NCBI GenBank assembly: GCA_045837725.1
Contig: JBEWZL010000163.1
Location: forward strand, 558,001 to 622,000
Direction: 5' to 3'
Length of the DNA: 64,000 nucleotides
Source: Vermamoeba vermiformis
Taxonomy: Eukaryota > Tubulinea > Echinamoebida
The translations under genes were made by a program, and so were the position numbers. Positions 53,702-64,000 of the stretch are shown piece after piece. The notes beneath the pieces were generated by a model. That model did not search any database and was not told the origin of the DNA. It worked only from the letters and a program-made list of their open reading frames with translations. Numbering within the stretch: the stretch's first letter is position 1; each line of letters opens with the position of its first letter.

Positions 53702-56700
53702 TTACTCATCTACTGAAGTCGAAGAACTACTGCTACTACTGCTATCTTCGTCTACTGCAGGTTCTTCCGCTGGTGCCTTCGCCGATCCGTCGGTTTGCTT
53801 TTCCGCAGATTCACCAGGGTACTTCGTTGAATCGCCCGTTGAAGCGCCATTAGATACTGTTGATTTGCTAACAATATTCTCCATAACAATATTAATATGG
53901 GATCTTCCTGTCGACGAAGTTGAAGATCCGCCGCCACTTTGATTCGGGTTATTGATAGCGATACGTAATTTCGGTACAAATAAGAGTAGCAATGTAACCG
54001 AAGGGATCCATAATATTAACACATTAGCGAGTACGTAGTATGCGTCGAATCTCATGGGCAGGAAATAAACTAATGGCAAAATGACTGCCGATACGAAGAA
54101 AATATTGTAGGTCTGAAATAAAGCCAGGTTAATATTAATACTCGCTTATTTTATATTTTTCTTACCGAGAATCCAATCTGCTTCGACTCGTTGAAGTCAC
54201 TTCGCACGTTTCTGGTGGCTACAGCAATAAACATGCCGAAGATTAAAACCGCAGCCTGGATAAAGTTAGACAAATTAAGTATTTGATGAGAATACACGTA
54301 CTTTGTAGACGATGAGTACTAGCTGGAAAGTAAGTGCATTCGGAGAATAACAGAAGACATTGCGCTGCAGATCCGACGTAAGTTCCGACGCGAACAATTC
54401 AACCGTCATCGGCTCCATAGCAGTCCAAGTGATTAAGACAACGTTAACAGGAGTTAAGGAACCAAAATGAACGTAAGTAGCAATATACAGTCGCTTATAG
54501 TTATTAAAAGGATATGAGTTCAGGCACCAAAAATAGACCGCAGAATATGAACAAGTGTTTGTCTTGAATTACGCGTACTCGAAGAGTCTTAGCGTTACGA
54601 AAGATAACCCAGACTCGCCAGCTCTTAGCGAACAAGCACCTATCGAGATCCGATGCATTAGTTTGTTCATGAACGAGAATAATACTTACGCGTATAATAA
54701 AATGAAACCAATATTGACTAGCCAGGCTCTAGCAATACAAGTACCAGTAGTTGGTCGGCCAGTCCATAAAAATACAGCCGCGTAACCAACAATAGCTGTT
54801 CAAAACTCGGTCAACAAAAGTCAACGCCAAATAAATTGATTACGTACCTGCTCCTTGAATGAAAAAACAAAACAATGGCGATGCTGAAGCGAATACTTTG
54901 ATATTTCTGAATCTTGCGGTCAGGACAATAAGCACCTAAAGTACATTAGACAAAATTGCCGAACACGTGTATGAAGTTGAAATTCGCGTTACATACGACG
55001 GTACCAGCAATACAAATAGCAGCAAGCACCATAAATGCAATACCAAGACCTCCAGAGTAAGGAACATACAGCTCTGATCCGAAAATTATGTTTAAATTCA
55101 AACTTTTAAAACTCTTTCTTACCTTCTATAACAATTGGAGGAACTATAATATCACCCAAGTCGACTATGTCTGGCAGAACGAAGTTCATAGAGAGGATCT
55201 GAGCGTCCGACAAACAATTGCCAGGCAATTCTAAAAAAGGCAAGTCCGTTACAAATGCACATTAAGTAACTGCGTAATTCAAAATGTTGGCTATATTTAT
55301 CGTTTATGTTTGTATTCTTGCATTTTAAATTAAGCTCGTAATTATTGAACTTACGTGGATTGAATTGAGCCATCGCTTCGCCACAATAAACTGTATCATT
55401 GCCCAAAATAAACTGGTCGCGGTAATAATTCACTAATTGAAGAGCTGTCCTATTCGAGCGCACAAGTTGACTTAGTGGTGCTAACCGAACAGATCCCTTA
55501 TCCCAACCGCTAAATCAAAATTGTTAGCCTATCGTATCTCAAAGTATATCTCGCTTACTAAAATAGACTTTGATTGCTCCACGTGCCATTGAGCAATCCA
55601 AGCACGTGATGGATGTAGATCTCGCTCCAATCGAATAGCGTCGACGTCAACACGCTTTCACCGTAGAATACTCGCGCGTCACTCGAATATCCAATGCTCA
55701 TGAAATTATTCTCGCGCGCATATTTGGATGCAAAGATTGAGGTCTGGTAGCTGTCGATTAAAAGTTAGAATAGTATTTCGGCTACAAAGGACATATCGCG
55801 ATGGGACGTTAATTTGACATTAAATCATAAATTCTTAGCAGTATAATTAGTACTTGAAATGTGCTACTGAAACATTTCAAAAAATGCGTGACACGACACG
55901 TGCACTTGTCAAAAATGTCACTTGGTAATGCTGTCATACCTCACGACGTCGATGCTGTAATTCGATTTGAGACTATCCAATCCATATTCTTCGACTGTAG
56001 TATTCAGAAAGGTGTTGGCCCAATATAAATACATCGTGGCACCCGGATTGGCGTATTTAAGGCCCAAATAAAACGCATTCAGGTTGTATTTAACTACAAT
56101 AGCATCAATATTAGTAGATTTTACGCTAAAAAGGAATTATTAACAGCTAAAGCCGTAAATTAAAAATCACATCTGCGGAGAAGATCCGGATCCATGAATT
56201 TTGTTCCCCAATTCCCCAATCAAATGGTCAAATCAGCGAGAGTATCGAATATACATACTACGGGTAAATTTTAAAGCGTAAATATGAAGATCAAAGATTA
56301 CCTTGTGAATTACGAACAGCTGCCAAATACCCGATCTGATCGTTTCTCGTCAATGAACCAGCGATGATGCCGCTCAAAAATCGAGCTTGATAAATCTTCG
56401 CAAAGGCCCATGCTAAATTATCTGTAGTCGTGTTTCCTCCGATCTTTTGATTCAAGAGCAATTATTAAAATGATTTTGAATTGTGTGCATCTGCCTGTAA
56501 TTGCAATTTAACTTACCGATAAGTGTTTAACGTTCGTATATTTCTTAGCGGCCTCCACGGCGCATTTGTTGAACGTTGAACTGCAATAAATGACCATGTG
56601 AAACTGCCGATCGACAAAAGTGTTCACCACAGACAAGCAGTCATCAAGCCTAGCATCAGTTGGCGCAACTTCTACGTACTCTGAAAGAATCTCGTATTGT

Positions 56701-56970
56701 CTGTCGAGCATTTCGTGCATTTTTAAGCGGCCTTGGTCGTGGGCGTAGGTCCATCCGAAGTCTGAAATGTTATGCTGGTATAAAAACGCTACTTGAAGTG
56801 CATTGCCGTCTATAGAATATAATGTTGTTAATAATAAGATATATAGCATATACACAGATTCTGCAATTGCGATCTAACGATTTTAAGTTTATTTTACCTT
56901 GTTTGCTGGCGGATCGCACTGCTGACAATAAAAAGCAGCCGATAACAATTAGAATAGCTGTTCGTAACAT
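53702..56970 (-). CDS. Class C (GABA-B/Grl-type) G-protein-coupled receptor with Bmp ectodomain
   Basis: More than ten small exons from the ATG at 56970 (signal peptide MLRTAILIVIGCFLLSAVRS). The ectodomain (NALQVAFLYQHNISDFGWTYAHDQG and MVIYCSSTFNKCAVEAAKKY) resembles the Bmp/Med periplasmic-binding fold (PF02608). The seven-TM region has class C features: FRNIKVFASASPLFCFFIQGA, then GTCIARAWLVNIGFILLYA with the TM3 Cys/Arg/Trp. The cytosolic tail is Ser/Gly-rich ending SSSSSTSVDE. Dictyostelid Grl receptors have this same Bmp-plus-class-C architecture, the strongest Amoebozoan hint in the window. The ligand is unknown. Exact exon limits in the TM part are approximate. Confidence 0.85.
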
Positions 56971-57830
56971 GAATGGTACGTGTTGTGTTATCGGTCAGCA
57001 CAATGAGCCAAAATGTGTGAACGATACGACAGGACTGGAATTGTTTTTTTTGTGACCGGTCCCAAAATGCCAGACCCCACGCAGAAAACTCAAAAAGTGT
57101 CCTGTAGAATCTCAACACTAGGCTTGCTAATTGGCCTATTGTCTTGGAGAAACCTATAAAACAAATGAGTGAAAAGATCCAAGTTCTTGTCTGACAACGA
57201 TCGAAGGCAGATTTGTTGTCTATTGGCAATTTTTATAATTAATATTTAGGTACGTCGAAAATATTTTAATAACATATTATCAGCCACCAATATAATAACG
57301 TGGGACTAAAATTTAAAATTTGGACTTACCACCAAGTCGTATCTTTTAGAACCAATCACTCGAGCAACTTGAAGCTCATTAAATTAAAAATTAATATAAT
57401 ATTACATTATATTTAATTTGAGGATACTGCTGCTGTTCTGTTGTTTGACGAATAAAAAAAACGCGCCAAACGTGTTGTAAGCTGCTAAACAGCAATGCAG
57501 CACCACAGCTCATGGCCGCTGCGAGTTACATGGGTAACTTGTTCCTACGTTTATGCTGACTGCAATATTGCAGTATTTTCAGCTCATAACCCTGACGTAG
57601 GTAAAAAAAGTAGTTTGGTTGCCGTATTTTTGTTAATTAATTTATTATAATCCAAATAATTTACTTGTGTTATTTACGTTGCCCATATATTTACGAATTA
57701 GATAAAGATATTCGTTAATTTTCATTTTTTTGCCTTGGTATTTTCCATCAAATTTCGGCCACCCTATTTGTTGCAGCTGGACGATTTGGCATTTTATTAA
57801 TTACTTTAATAGTGAATAACACACCTCAAC
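56971..57830. other. Divergent promoter region
   Basis: 860 bp between the GPCR and serpin starts. It contains a 14-bp palindrome CTGCAATATTGCAG at 57560 and AT-rich DNA. No gene is supported. Confidence 0.4.
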
Positions 57831-59265
57831 ATGGAAACTCTTTCTAAAGCCACTGGATCCTTTGGATCTCGTTTGTTGGATCTTTTGTCCTCAAAAACTA
57901 GCGAAAACATTTTCATCTCCCCGACCAGCATCATGTTTGGTACGTGTATATTATTGTATTACATATGAAGCTCATATTCTACGTAGCTTTGGGCATGGCC
58001 TACGCTGGATCGCAAGGCGAGACCAGAAAAGAAATGGAGAAAGCTTTGCAAATGAACGAAAACAGTCTTAATGAGCTCTCTAAACTCTCTCAACAAATCA
58101 AGGATATTTCCGAGAACGAATTGAACATTGCCAATTCAGTTTGGGTCTCCAAATCCGTGGAGCTTCAAAAGGTACGAAAATTTTTCATGCCTAAAGCACG
58201 TATCGAACATATCTAATATTAAAATAATTAGGACTTTCAATCTAGGGTCTCAAAGCTTGACGCATTAGTCCAACAATGCGACTTCAAAACGCAATCTGGC
58301 GAAGCCGTAAAGCAGATCAACAAATTTGTCGCTGACGCTACTAAGAATATGATCCCTTCTATTATGGATAATATTGCATCTAATACTATTTGGATTTTGG
58401 TACGTTTTCTCGGGGATCTAACCTCTTGAAATTTTCTCTAATAGTTTTTCTTTCTAGGTCAACGCAGTTAGTTTCAAGGGAAAGTGGGCGCAACAGTTCA
58501 GTCCTGAAATGACTCAAAAGTCTCCGTTCATCAAGCTCGATGGCAAGCAGATCATGGTAAGCGTTCTTTGACTGGATCGATTCGCTGCAACAACATCCGG
58601 CCACAAAACTGAACTTGCTGCAAAATCCTTAAATATAGAACTATTATATTGGTTTAGTCGTCGATATTAATAGTATGCCATTTTAGGTCGATATGATGCA
58701 TTTGAAAACAAATGTTCATTTCCACGAGTCGCAAGACTTCAAATTGCTCGAATTACCTTATTTGGGCGAAGAACTTTCGATGTTCGTAGCATTGCCTAAC
58801 AACAATGGCGAGAAGGACTTGGGTCGACTCTGCTCTCCTGAAATTCTCGACGGAATTTTGGCGAATCCGCGACAAGGCATGGAAAGCAAGCGCAAAGTCG
58901 ATGTTTTCTTGCCCAAATTCAAGTTTGATGCTGGCTATCACCTAAATGGATTTTTAGCCCAATTAGGCTTGTCACGTGCTCTTTCCAAACAAGGTGAATT
59001 TGGTGGAGTCGCTTCCCAGCCAGTCTACATCGACGACGTGATTCATAAATCGTTCGTTGAAGTCGATGAAGAAGGCACTAAGGCAGCAGCAGCTACTGCT
59101 ATTAAAGCCCGCGCTCTCGCTATGGTTCAAAACCCGACTTTCAATGCAGATCATCCGTTCTTGTTCTTCATCTACCATCATGGAGCTAAACAGCCTTTGT
59201 TCATCGGTCGCGTAACTGACCCTACTAAGAGCAGCACTGGCGAGCTCTCTGCGACTCAGTCTTAA
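57831..59265 (+). CDS. Serpin with inhibitory-type reactive centre loop
   Basis: Six exons (57831-57939, 57987-58171, 58232-58399, 58458-58556, 58687-59265 and small adjustments) encode about 380 residues, the normal serpin core length. Markers in order: ENIFISPTSIMFALGMAYAG, LNIANSVWVSK, NTIWILVNAVSFKGKWAQQF, LLELPYLGEELSMFVALP, VDVFLPKFKFDAGYHL, KSFVEVDEEGTKAAAATAIK and FNADHPFLFFIYHHGAKQPL (the serpin signature). The hinge EEGTKAAAA fits inhibitory serpins. Counting from the hinge puts P1 at Leu and P1' at Ala, with Arg at P3. There is no signal peptide, so it is probably intracellular. The target protease is unknown. Confidence 0.93.
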
Positions 59266-59296
59266 CTACATAGCTCCCTATAATATTTCGTTCGAA

Positions 59297-59302
59297 AATA
59301 AA
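59297..59302 (+). promoter_or_regulatory. Polyadenylation signal AATAAA of the serpin gene
   Basis: AATAAA about 30 bases after the stop codon (TTCGAAAATAAAATTG). Confidence 0.5.
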
Positions 59303-59419
59303 ATTGATAAAATTTTGTAACGGAACAGCTTTCTCTTGTAGTTTCAGCTTTGAAGCATGTATCCTATGAAGAAGTGTATATTCTACATATTCATATTGTT
59401 ACATTACATCAGGAGCCTC

Positions 59420-61153
59420 TTAGGTGATAATAGCAAATGGAGCTTTACTATGTAGTTCTACTCTAGCGTCTTTTCCTTTCAACTTTCTGTAGCCAAGCGA
59501 GCACAGTTGCGTGAACTGCAATAGTTCAGGAACGGTGTCAGACTCAAGCTGCATCACGCATAAGAACTTTAATGAAGGTAGAGCATTTCGCAGCACCTCA
59601 ATTTGTTCTGAACAACTTGTTAATAAATTTTTCTAACGATTAATATTTTTCTCGTATTCATAGCGTACCTTTATTCAGCTGATCAGCCCAAATTGATTCC
59701 AGATTCGTCAGTTTAGACATAGGATGTAACTCATCGGTATTAAAGGCTGAAGCCTCCAACGATCTCAAAGACGGATAGCTGCTAATTAATTCGACATCTT
59801 CTGTGCTAAATGTCGAGGTTGACAGGCCAAGGTGTATCAGATTCGCTGGCAGATTCGATAGTTGGAAACTGCTTCTTCGTGGGAGAACTACTAACTGCGT
59901 GATATTCTTTAACTTCGTAAAATCAGCTTCGTTGATTTGTCCGCCAAGGCTTAAGACTTTAAGATTCGTCAAGTTAGTCCACTGATCCACATCCAAATAC
60001 GCAGAGTTCCACGTGTCCATTAGCAAGTGAGTTAAAGTAGTAAGTCGTCCTATGAGACTAATTTCCTCCTCTATGTCACCTGGATAGCCGAATGTCAACG
60101 ATAAGTTGGACAGATTTGGCAGATCGAGCAAAAAGTTGATCGAACGGGGATCCATCATGTTGAGCTGCTTCAAATTACGCAAATTGCTTAAAACTCCTAT
60201 CTTTTCTTTAGACACGCGCGCAAGATCACCGAGAATAAGCTGTGTGAGCTGAGTCATTGCCGCTATTTCAACTAAATTTTGGTCTATGCGTTTGAAATCA
60301 AACTCGGAAATATATAATGACTTTAGCTGTGTAAGTTGATTGATGCCACACCCTATTATATCATATTGTTAATAAATCATCCAAAAATCTGGCCTCAAAG
60401 AATAACAATTTTCGAGATCGGATGCGATCCTGACTTACAATACTTGTCCGTAGCCACACCAATACTAGTGAGCTTATGATGATTTTTAAAGGCATTTCCA
60501 AGGTCGTGTTTGCTTTTCGGGTGATTATACGCGATCCACAACGTATCCAAATTAGTCAATTGAACCACCGTATCAGAAACCAATTCCATTTCGGGCAATT
60601 CGTCATTAACACTGATTTCCAGCGATAATTGACGAAGATTAGAGGCCTCTGCTAATTTTGGAATTTTTGCCAAGGTCGCCAAAAATTTCTTTGGTTCTTT
60701 TTTGTACTTGCTATCTCTGTATGTAATACTTATCTCTAATGCGATAATATTTGACAAATCTCGAGACAAGACGTATTCGAGCAGATCTGACTGGTGCACA
60801 TCAAGTTCTCGTACCGCTGCCCATGAAATACTTTGCGCGCGCTTGCAAATCATTCCAAACCTAGTATCGTAGTTAGTATTGCTATTATTAAATTCATTTT
60901 AGAGCTCGTCGTTGGTTGTTTGGCAAATAATCGCAAGGGGATTGTACGACCAACTACAAATTTCATTTATAATTTAACAAATGCTATAAATACTTAAATA
61001 TTGAAATAGCTAAGAATTCGACTCAATAAATTTTTTGGATGAGTTGGCTTATTATTAAAATTAATTTTTGATGGCATACCTGACAACATCTGCGCTTGAA
61101 AGATAAATCCAAATCTCTGCTAAAGGATCTTTCGGAAGGTCCAAAATATTCAT
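59420..61153 (-). CDS. F-box/leucine-rich-repeat protein 3
   Basis: Four exons from the ATG at 61153 with the same structure as F-box/LRR 1. Exon 1 encodes MNILDLPKDPLAEIWIYLSSADVVR, an F-box start nearly parallel to MNILTLPEDILKEIWSYLEF of gene 1. Then come FGMICKRAQSISWAAV and LRRs (LRNLKQLNMMDP; LPNLSNLSLTFGYPG; WTNLTNLKVLSLGGQI). The end APFAIIT at 59420 parallels the end of gene 1. The two share intron phase after the F-box (VR/IR), so they are recent paralogues about 15 kb apart in the same orientation. SCF adaptor role is inferred. Confidence 0.82.
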
Positions 61154-61453
61154 AGTTATATAATACAATCTCGATGATTTAACTCAAAATAATTCCCCCG
61201 AGCAGATGCAACTTCGAAAAAACAAAACAGTCGTATAATGTTACGCACTATGCTGATCTTATGAGCTTTGTGGTGTTGGTGTAATTATTAGGGAGGAAAT
61301 TTATTTTTGTCGGCAGTTTGACGAACGTCAATTACGGCGCGCAAGATTTTTTTGGCATATTTAACAAACCGAGCGATAAAAATACTGTATATTAGTGCTA
61401 CGTAGCGAATTTAAGCGTAATTTTACTGCGGATTAACGTATAGAATCAGCTCC
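61154..61453. other. Divergent promoter between F-box/LRR 3 and the CARMIL-like gene
   Basis: 300 bp with no coding or RNA signal. It holds both promoters. Confidence 0.35.
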
Positions 61454-64000
61454 ATGGGAGATTTGCTCAGTAAGTTCCAGACTGTCAACAGGCCATTTTA
61501 AAAATGGTGTCATATTATTTAAATAATATACATATATAATAATATTCAGATCTTTATACGGTATAATCGACATTGCATTCTAGCGAGAATAAAATTTATC
61601 CGTTACAAAAGTCAATAACTAAATCTTTTTACTTCATCGATAATAATAAATCATACATAATTATGATTATTACGTATAAACCTGCATTATTTTGCTGTTT
61701 TCGTCATTAAACGCCACATCTGATAAAATTCATTAATTTTCTTGTTTTAGATTATATCGACAAAGAAATTGTCGAAAAATATGCCGATTATAAAGAAAAT
61801 GTATATTTTAATGAATGGGTCGAATTAATCATCATTGATGGCGCATCTGCTCCCGTGTCACCGAAGCCAGATCCAGCAAATCCTCAAGCAGCTTCACCGC
61901 GACCAAAAAAGGCTAAAAAGCGCATGTTCATTGTAGGAAAATACCGCATATATTTATTGAAGAAAGGAATGTTCGGCAAAGGCTTCGTAAGTAATTCGCA
62001 AAAAGCTCGCTCGATCCCGATCCATAATTACCACGAATGATTCGATTAATATCAAATTACTTCAATCAAATACTTATATATTTTTTCAAACAGGTACTCG
62101 ACTCAGAGATTCCCATTATCGATTTAGAAGAGGTGACACTTACCGATAACGAAGAAAAAAACGTAAGAAATTATTTCAAAGCCTCCATTTACTCAATAAT
62201 TAATTATTGACTGTTATTTATATTTAGCTACAATTAAATTTTAAAGATCAAGTGCAATACCAAATCAAAACATCAGCGACCGAAGAGATAGTTATCTCGC
62301 TGTTAAAAACATTCAGAGAAATCACCGCATCGCAGCACCCAATCACCGTCAACAAAAAATTCAAAAAAGTGCACAAGAAAATGTATGTAGACAACAAATC
62401 GACATCTTTGTGTTGATTGAAAACTCATCACGTACTGTTTTTAGCTTGAAGTTGACGCAAGAGAAACACATTGCCGATGGATTCTTAGTCAAATACGACA
62501 CGTATTGCAATTATTTTAAAACACCAATCAGACGAGAGTAAGCAAAAAATACACTTTTTCATGTTCTTTCAACGAACAATTGAGCACTAACCATTTTTAT
62601 TTTAGGGTCCATAGGTTCATCGAGGTCAGTTTTAAACGCTTATTGTATTATTAATTATGGTCTTATTTATCTTATGTTACAGGCGTTGGTTGAAAAAAAC
62701 GATCACGACTTGGATCTGACGAATTGTCCTGGCATTGACAACAAATCCGAAATCGCTATCAATATCAACACTGTAATATTACCGTTAATGTACAATACTT
62801 ATTTTAGAGGCCTAGAACTAAGGTAAGCAAAACACGAAAAAATAATCGAAATTTTGAAGATAAGCCGGACTGACGTTTCCTTTTTAGGAATGTTCCGCAA
62901 CGAGAATTGACCGTTGTTTTGGGACAAATGTTGAATAAGAACACAACATTGGCTAAAATCGTTTTGCAAGGCATTGATGCCGTTGACGTGAGCGGTATTG
63001 GTCTCGCATTGAGTAAAAACAAAGACAATAAGGTATGATATTACAAAAATGCATATATTGTATAAATGCTCGTATATTAATTGAATTTTTGCTTTCTTAG
63101 GTCGAAATACTGGATCTGTCGAACAATAGCGTGGATCGAGGATTCATTGCCGTAGCAGCGTCGTTTATCTACCAGCAACATGGTGTCAAAATACTCAACT
63201 TTGAAAATTGCAATTTGTCTGCTAAATCAGTCACTGCATTGTTCGAAGCACTCGCGAAAAACTATGCAATGTCTTTGAGCATCCGCGAGCTGTATCTTGG
63301 CGGCAACAAATTCGACGAATTTACTATGAACGCTATGTGCCACTGGCTCGATCAAGGCAAAGGTAAGCATTGTATCCATTTCATTCGTTTATTTGACGAA
63401 GAAATTTCCTTTTCCGTACTTGGGTTCAAAATTTCATTTCTACAGTTAAATTTTCCTTTTTTGGATTAAGAATTTAGGATACAAAGCTTTGTTGCTCATT
63501 TTTCCGAAATTTTATAGGTTACTTAGCGCTACGAAAGATCTCGCTCGCAAACACCGTTGTAGATCTGAATCGAACGCTCAAGCTCTTGTTATTCAACGTT
63601 CATATGGAGTACTTCGACTTCAGCGGCATTAAAATAACCGACGAGACTATTGCCGTAACTTTTGCCGACTTAATTAATGCGAGTTACGAATTGAAAACCC
63701 TCAAGTTATCGACTTGCCATTTGACGATCAAGGTTATCGAGACCGTCGTTGGTGCCATAATGAAGAACAAGAAATTGAACAAAGGTAATATTAGTCATAT
63801 CATTACTCGCCTCACGTTATTAACTATTTTTTTCAGTGAATCTGGATCTGTCTGGCAACGAAATTGGTCCCGCCGGAGCATTGCAACTCGTTAAGACTAT
63901 GAAAGAGCCGTCTTGTTTCTCTACAATCAACTTCGCTGATTGCAAGCTGAAAGCTAAAGGTAAGCTCGTCAGATCCAAAGCTTAATATCCGTTACATGAA
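61454..64000 (+). CDS. CARMIL-like PH/leucine-rich-repeat protein, 5' part
   Basis: The gene starts at the ATG at 61454 (MGDLL) and runs past the end of the window. Around eleven short exons join in frame. The N-terminal 200 residues resemble the CARMIL PH-like region: KRMFIVGKYRIYLLKKG, IIDLEEVTLTD, then VQYQIKTSATEEIVISLLK. The LRR array follows (FRGLELRNVPQRELTVVLG; VEILDLSNNSVDRGFIAVAA; IRELYLGGNKFDEFTMNAM; LDLSGNEIGPAGALQLVK), with the RNI/CARMIL-type LxLSxNxI repeats. CARMIL proteins link capping protein and myosin I at the actin cortex; the capping-protein-binding region would lie beyond the window. The assignment rests on architecture. Confidence 0.8.

Overview
The window is nuclear DNA from a compact, intron-rich unicellular eukaryote. 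Most genes carry several short introns (about 45-120 bp) with GTAAGT-like donors and TAG/CAG acceptors. Neighbouring convergent genes sit only 100-260 bp apart, and AATAAA signals follow the stops. A class C GPCR with a bacterial-type Bmp ectodomain, a CARMIL-like protein, a PPM phosphatase fused to other domains, atypical Rho and many F-box genes point to Amoebozoa. A protosteloid or other non-dictyostelid amoeba fits better than Dictyostelium because introns are frequent and the AT content is moderate. The species cannot be named from the sequence alone.

1-18 kb: an RRM nucleolar-type protein (3' part), an unrecognised probably nuclear protein, a membrane-anchored coiled-coil PPM/PP2C phosphatase, a secreted GPI-type surface protein, the ribosome assembly factor BRX1, an unrecognised multi-exon gene whose 1.15-kb last intron carries three tRNA genes (Arg-TCG, Leu-CAA, Ala-AGC) and a truncated tRNA-Ser, and a CaMK-like kinase.

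18-33 kb: a tandem duplication of a tandem-C2 protein gene ending in a Cys/Gly/Asp-rich tail and a CaaX box. The duplicated unit carried along exon 1 of the adjoining mitochondrial-protein gene, which survives as a fragment between the two copies. Then follow the intact mitochondrial gene, a gene that reads as an F-box fused to an atypical Rho GTPase, and three tandem secreted beta-propeller-like surface proteins sharing a promoter motif.

33-44 kb: a DUF4139 protein with an FG-like tail, a small mitochondrial-type membrane protein, and a short-chain dehydrogenase gene split by a whole-looking Ty3/gypsy LTR retrotransposon (37560-43612) with a 5-bp target duplication.

44-64 kb: three F-box/LRR genes, an odd tRNA-like sequence, an F-box protein fused to a TMEM185-type membrane domain, a TDP2-like phosphodiesterase, a class C GPCR, an inhibitory-type serpin, and the 5' part of a CARMIL-like PH/LRR gene that runs off the end.

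The recurring theme is ubiquitin-ligase adaptors: five F-box genes lie between 25 and 61 kb, two of them in unusual fusions (Rho GTPase and a polytopic membrane domain). The F-box-Rho gene and the C2-Cys-CaaX pair are the best candidates for something not yet described.
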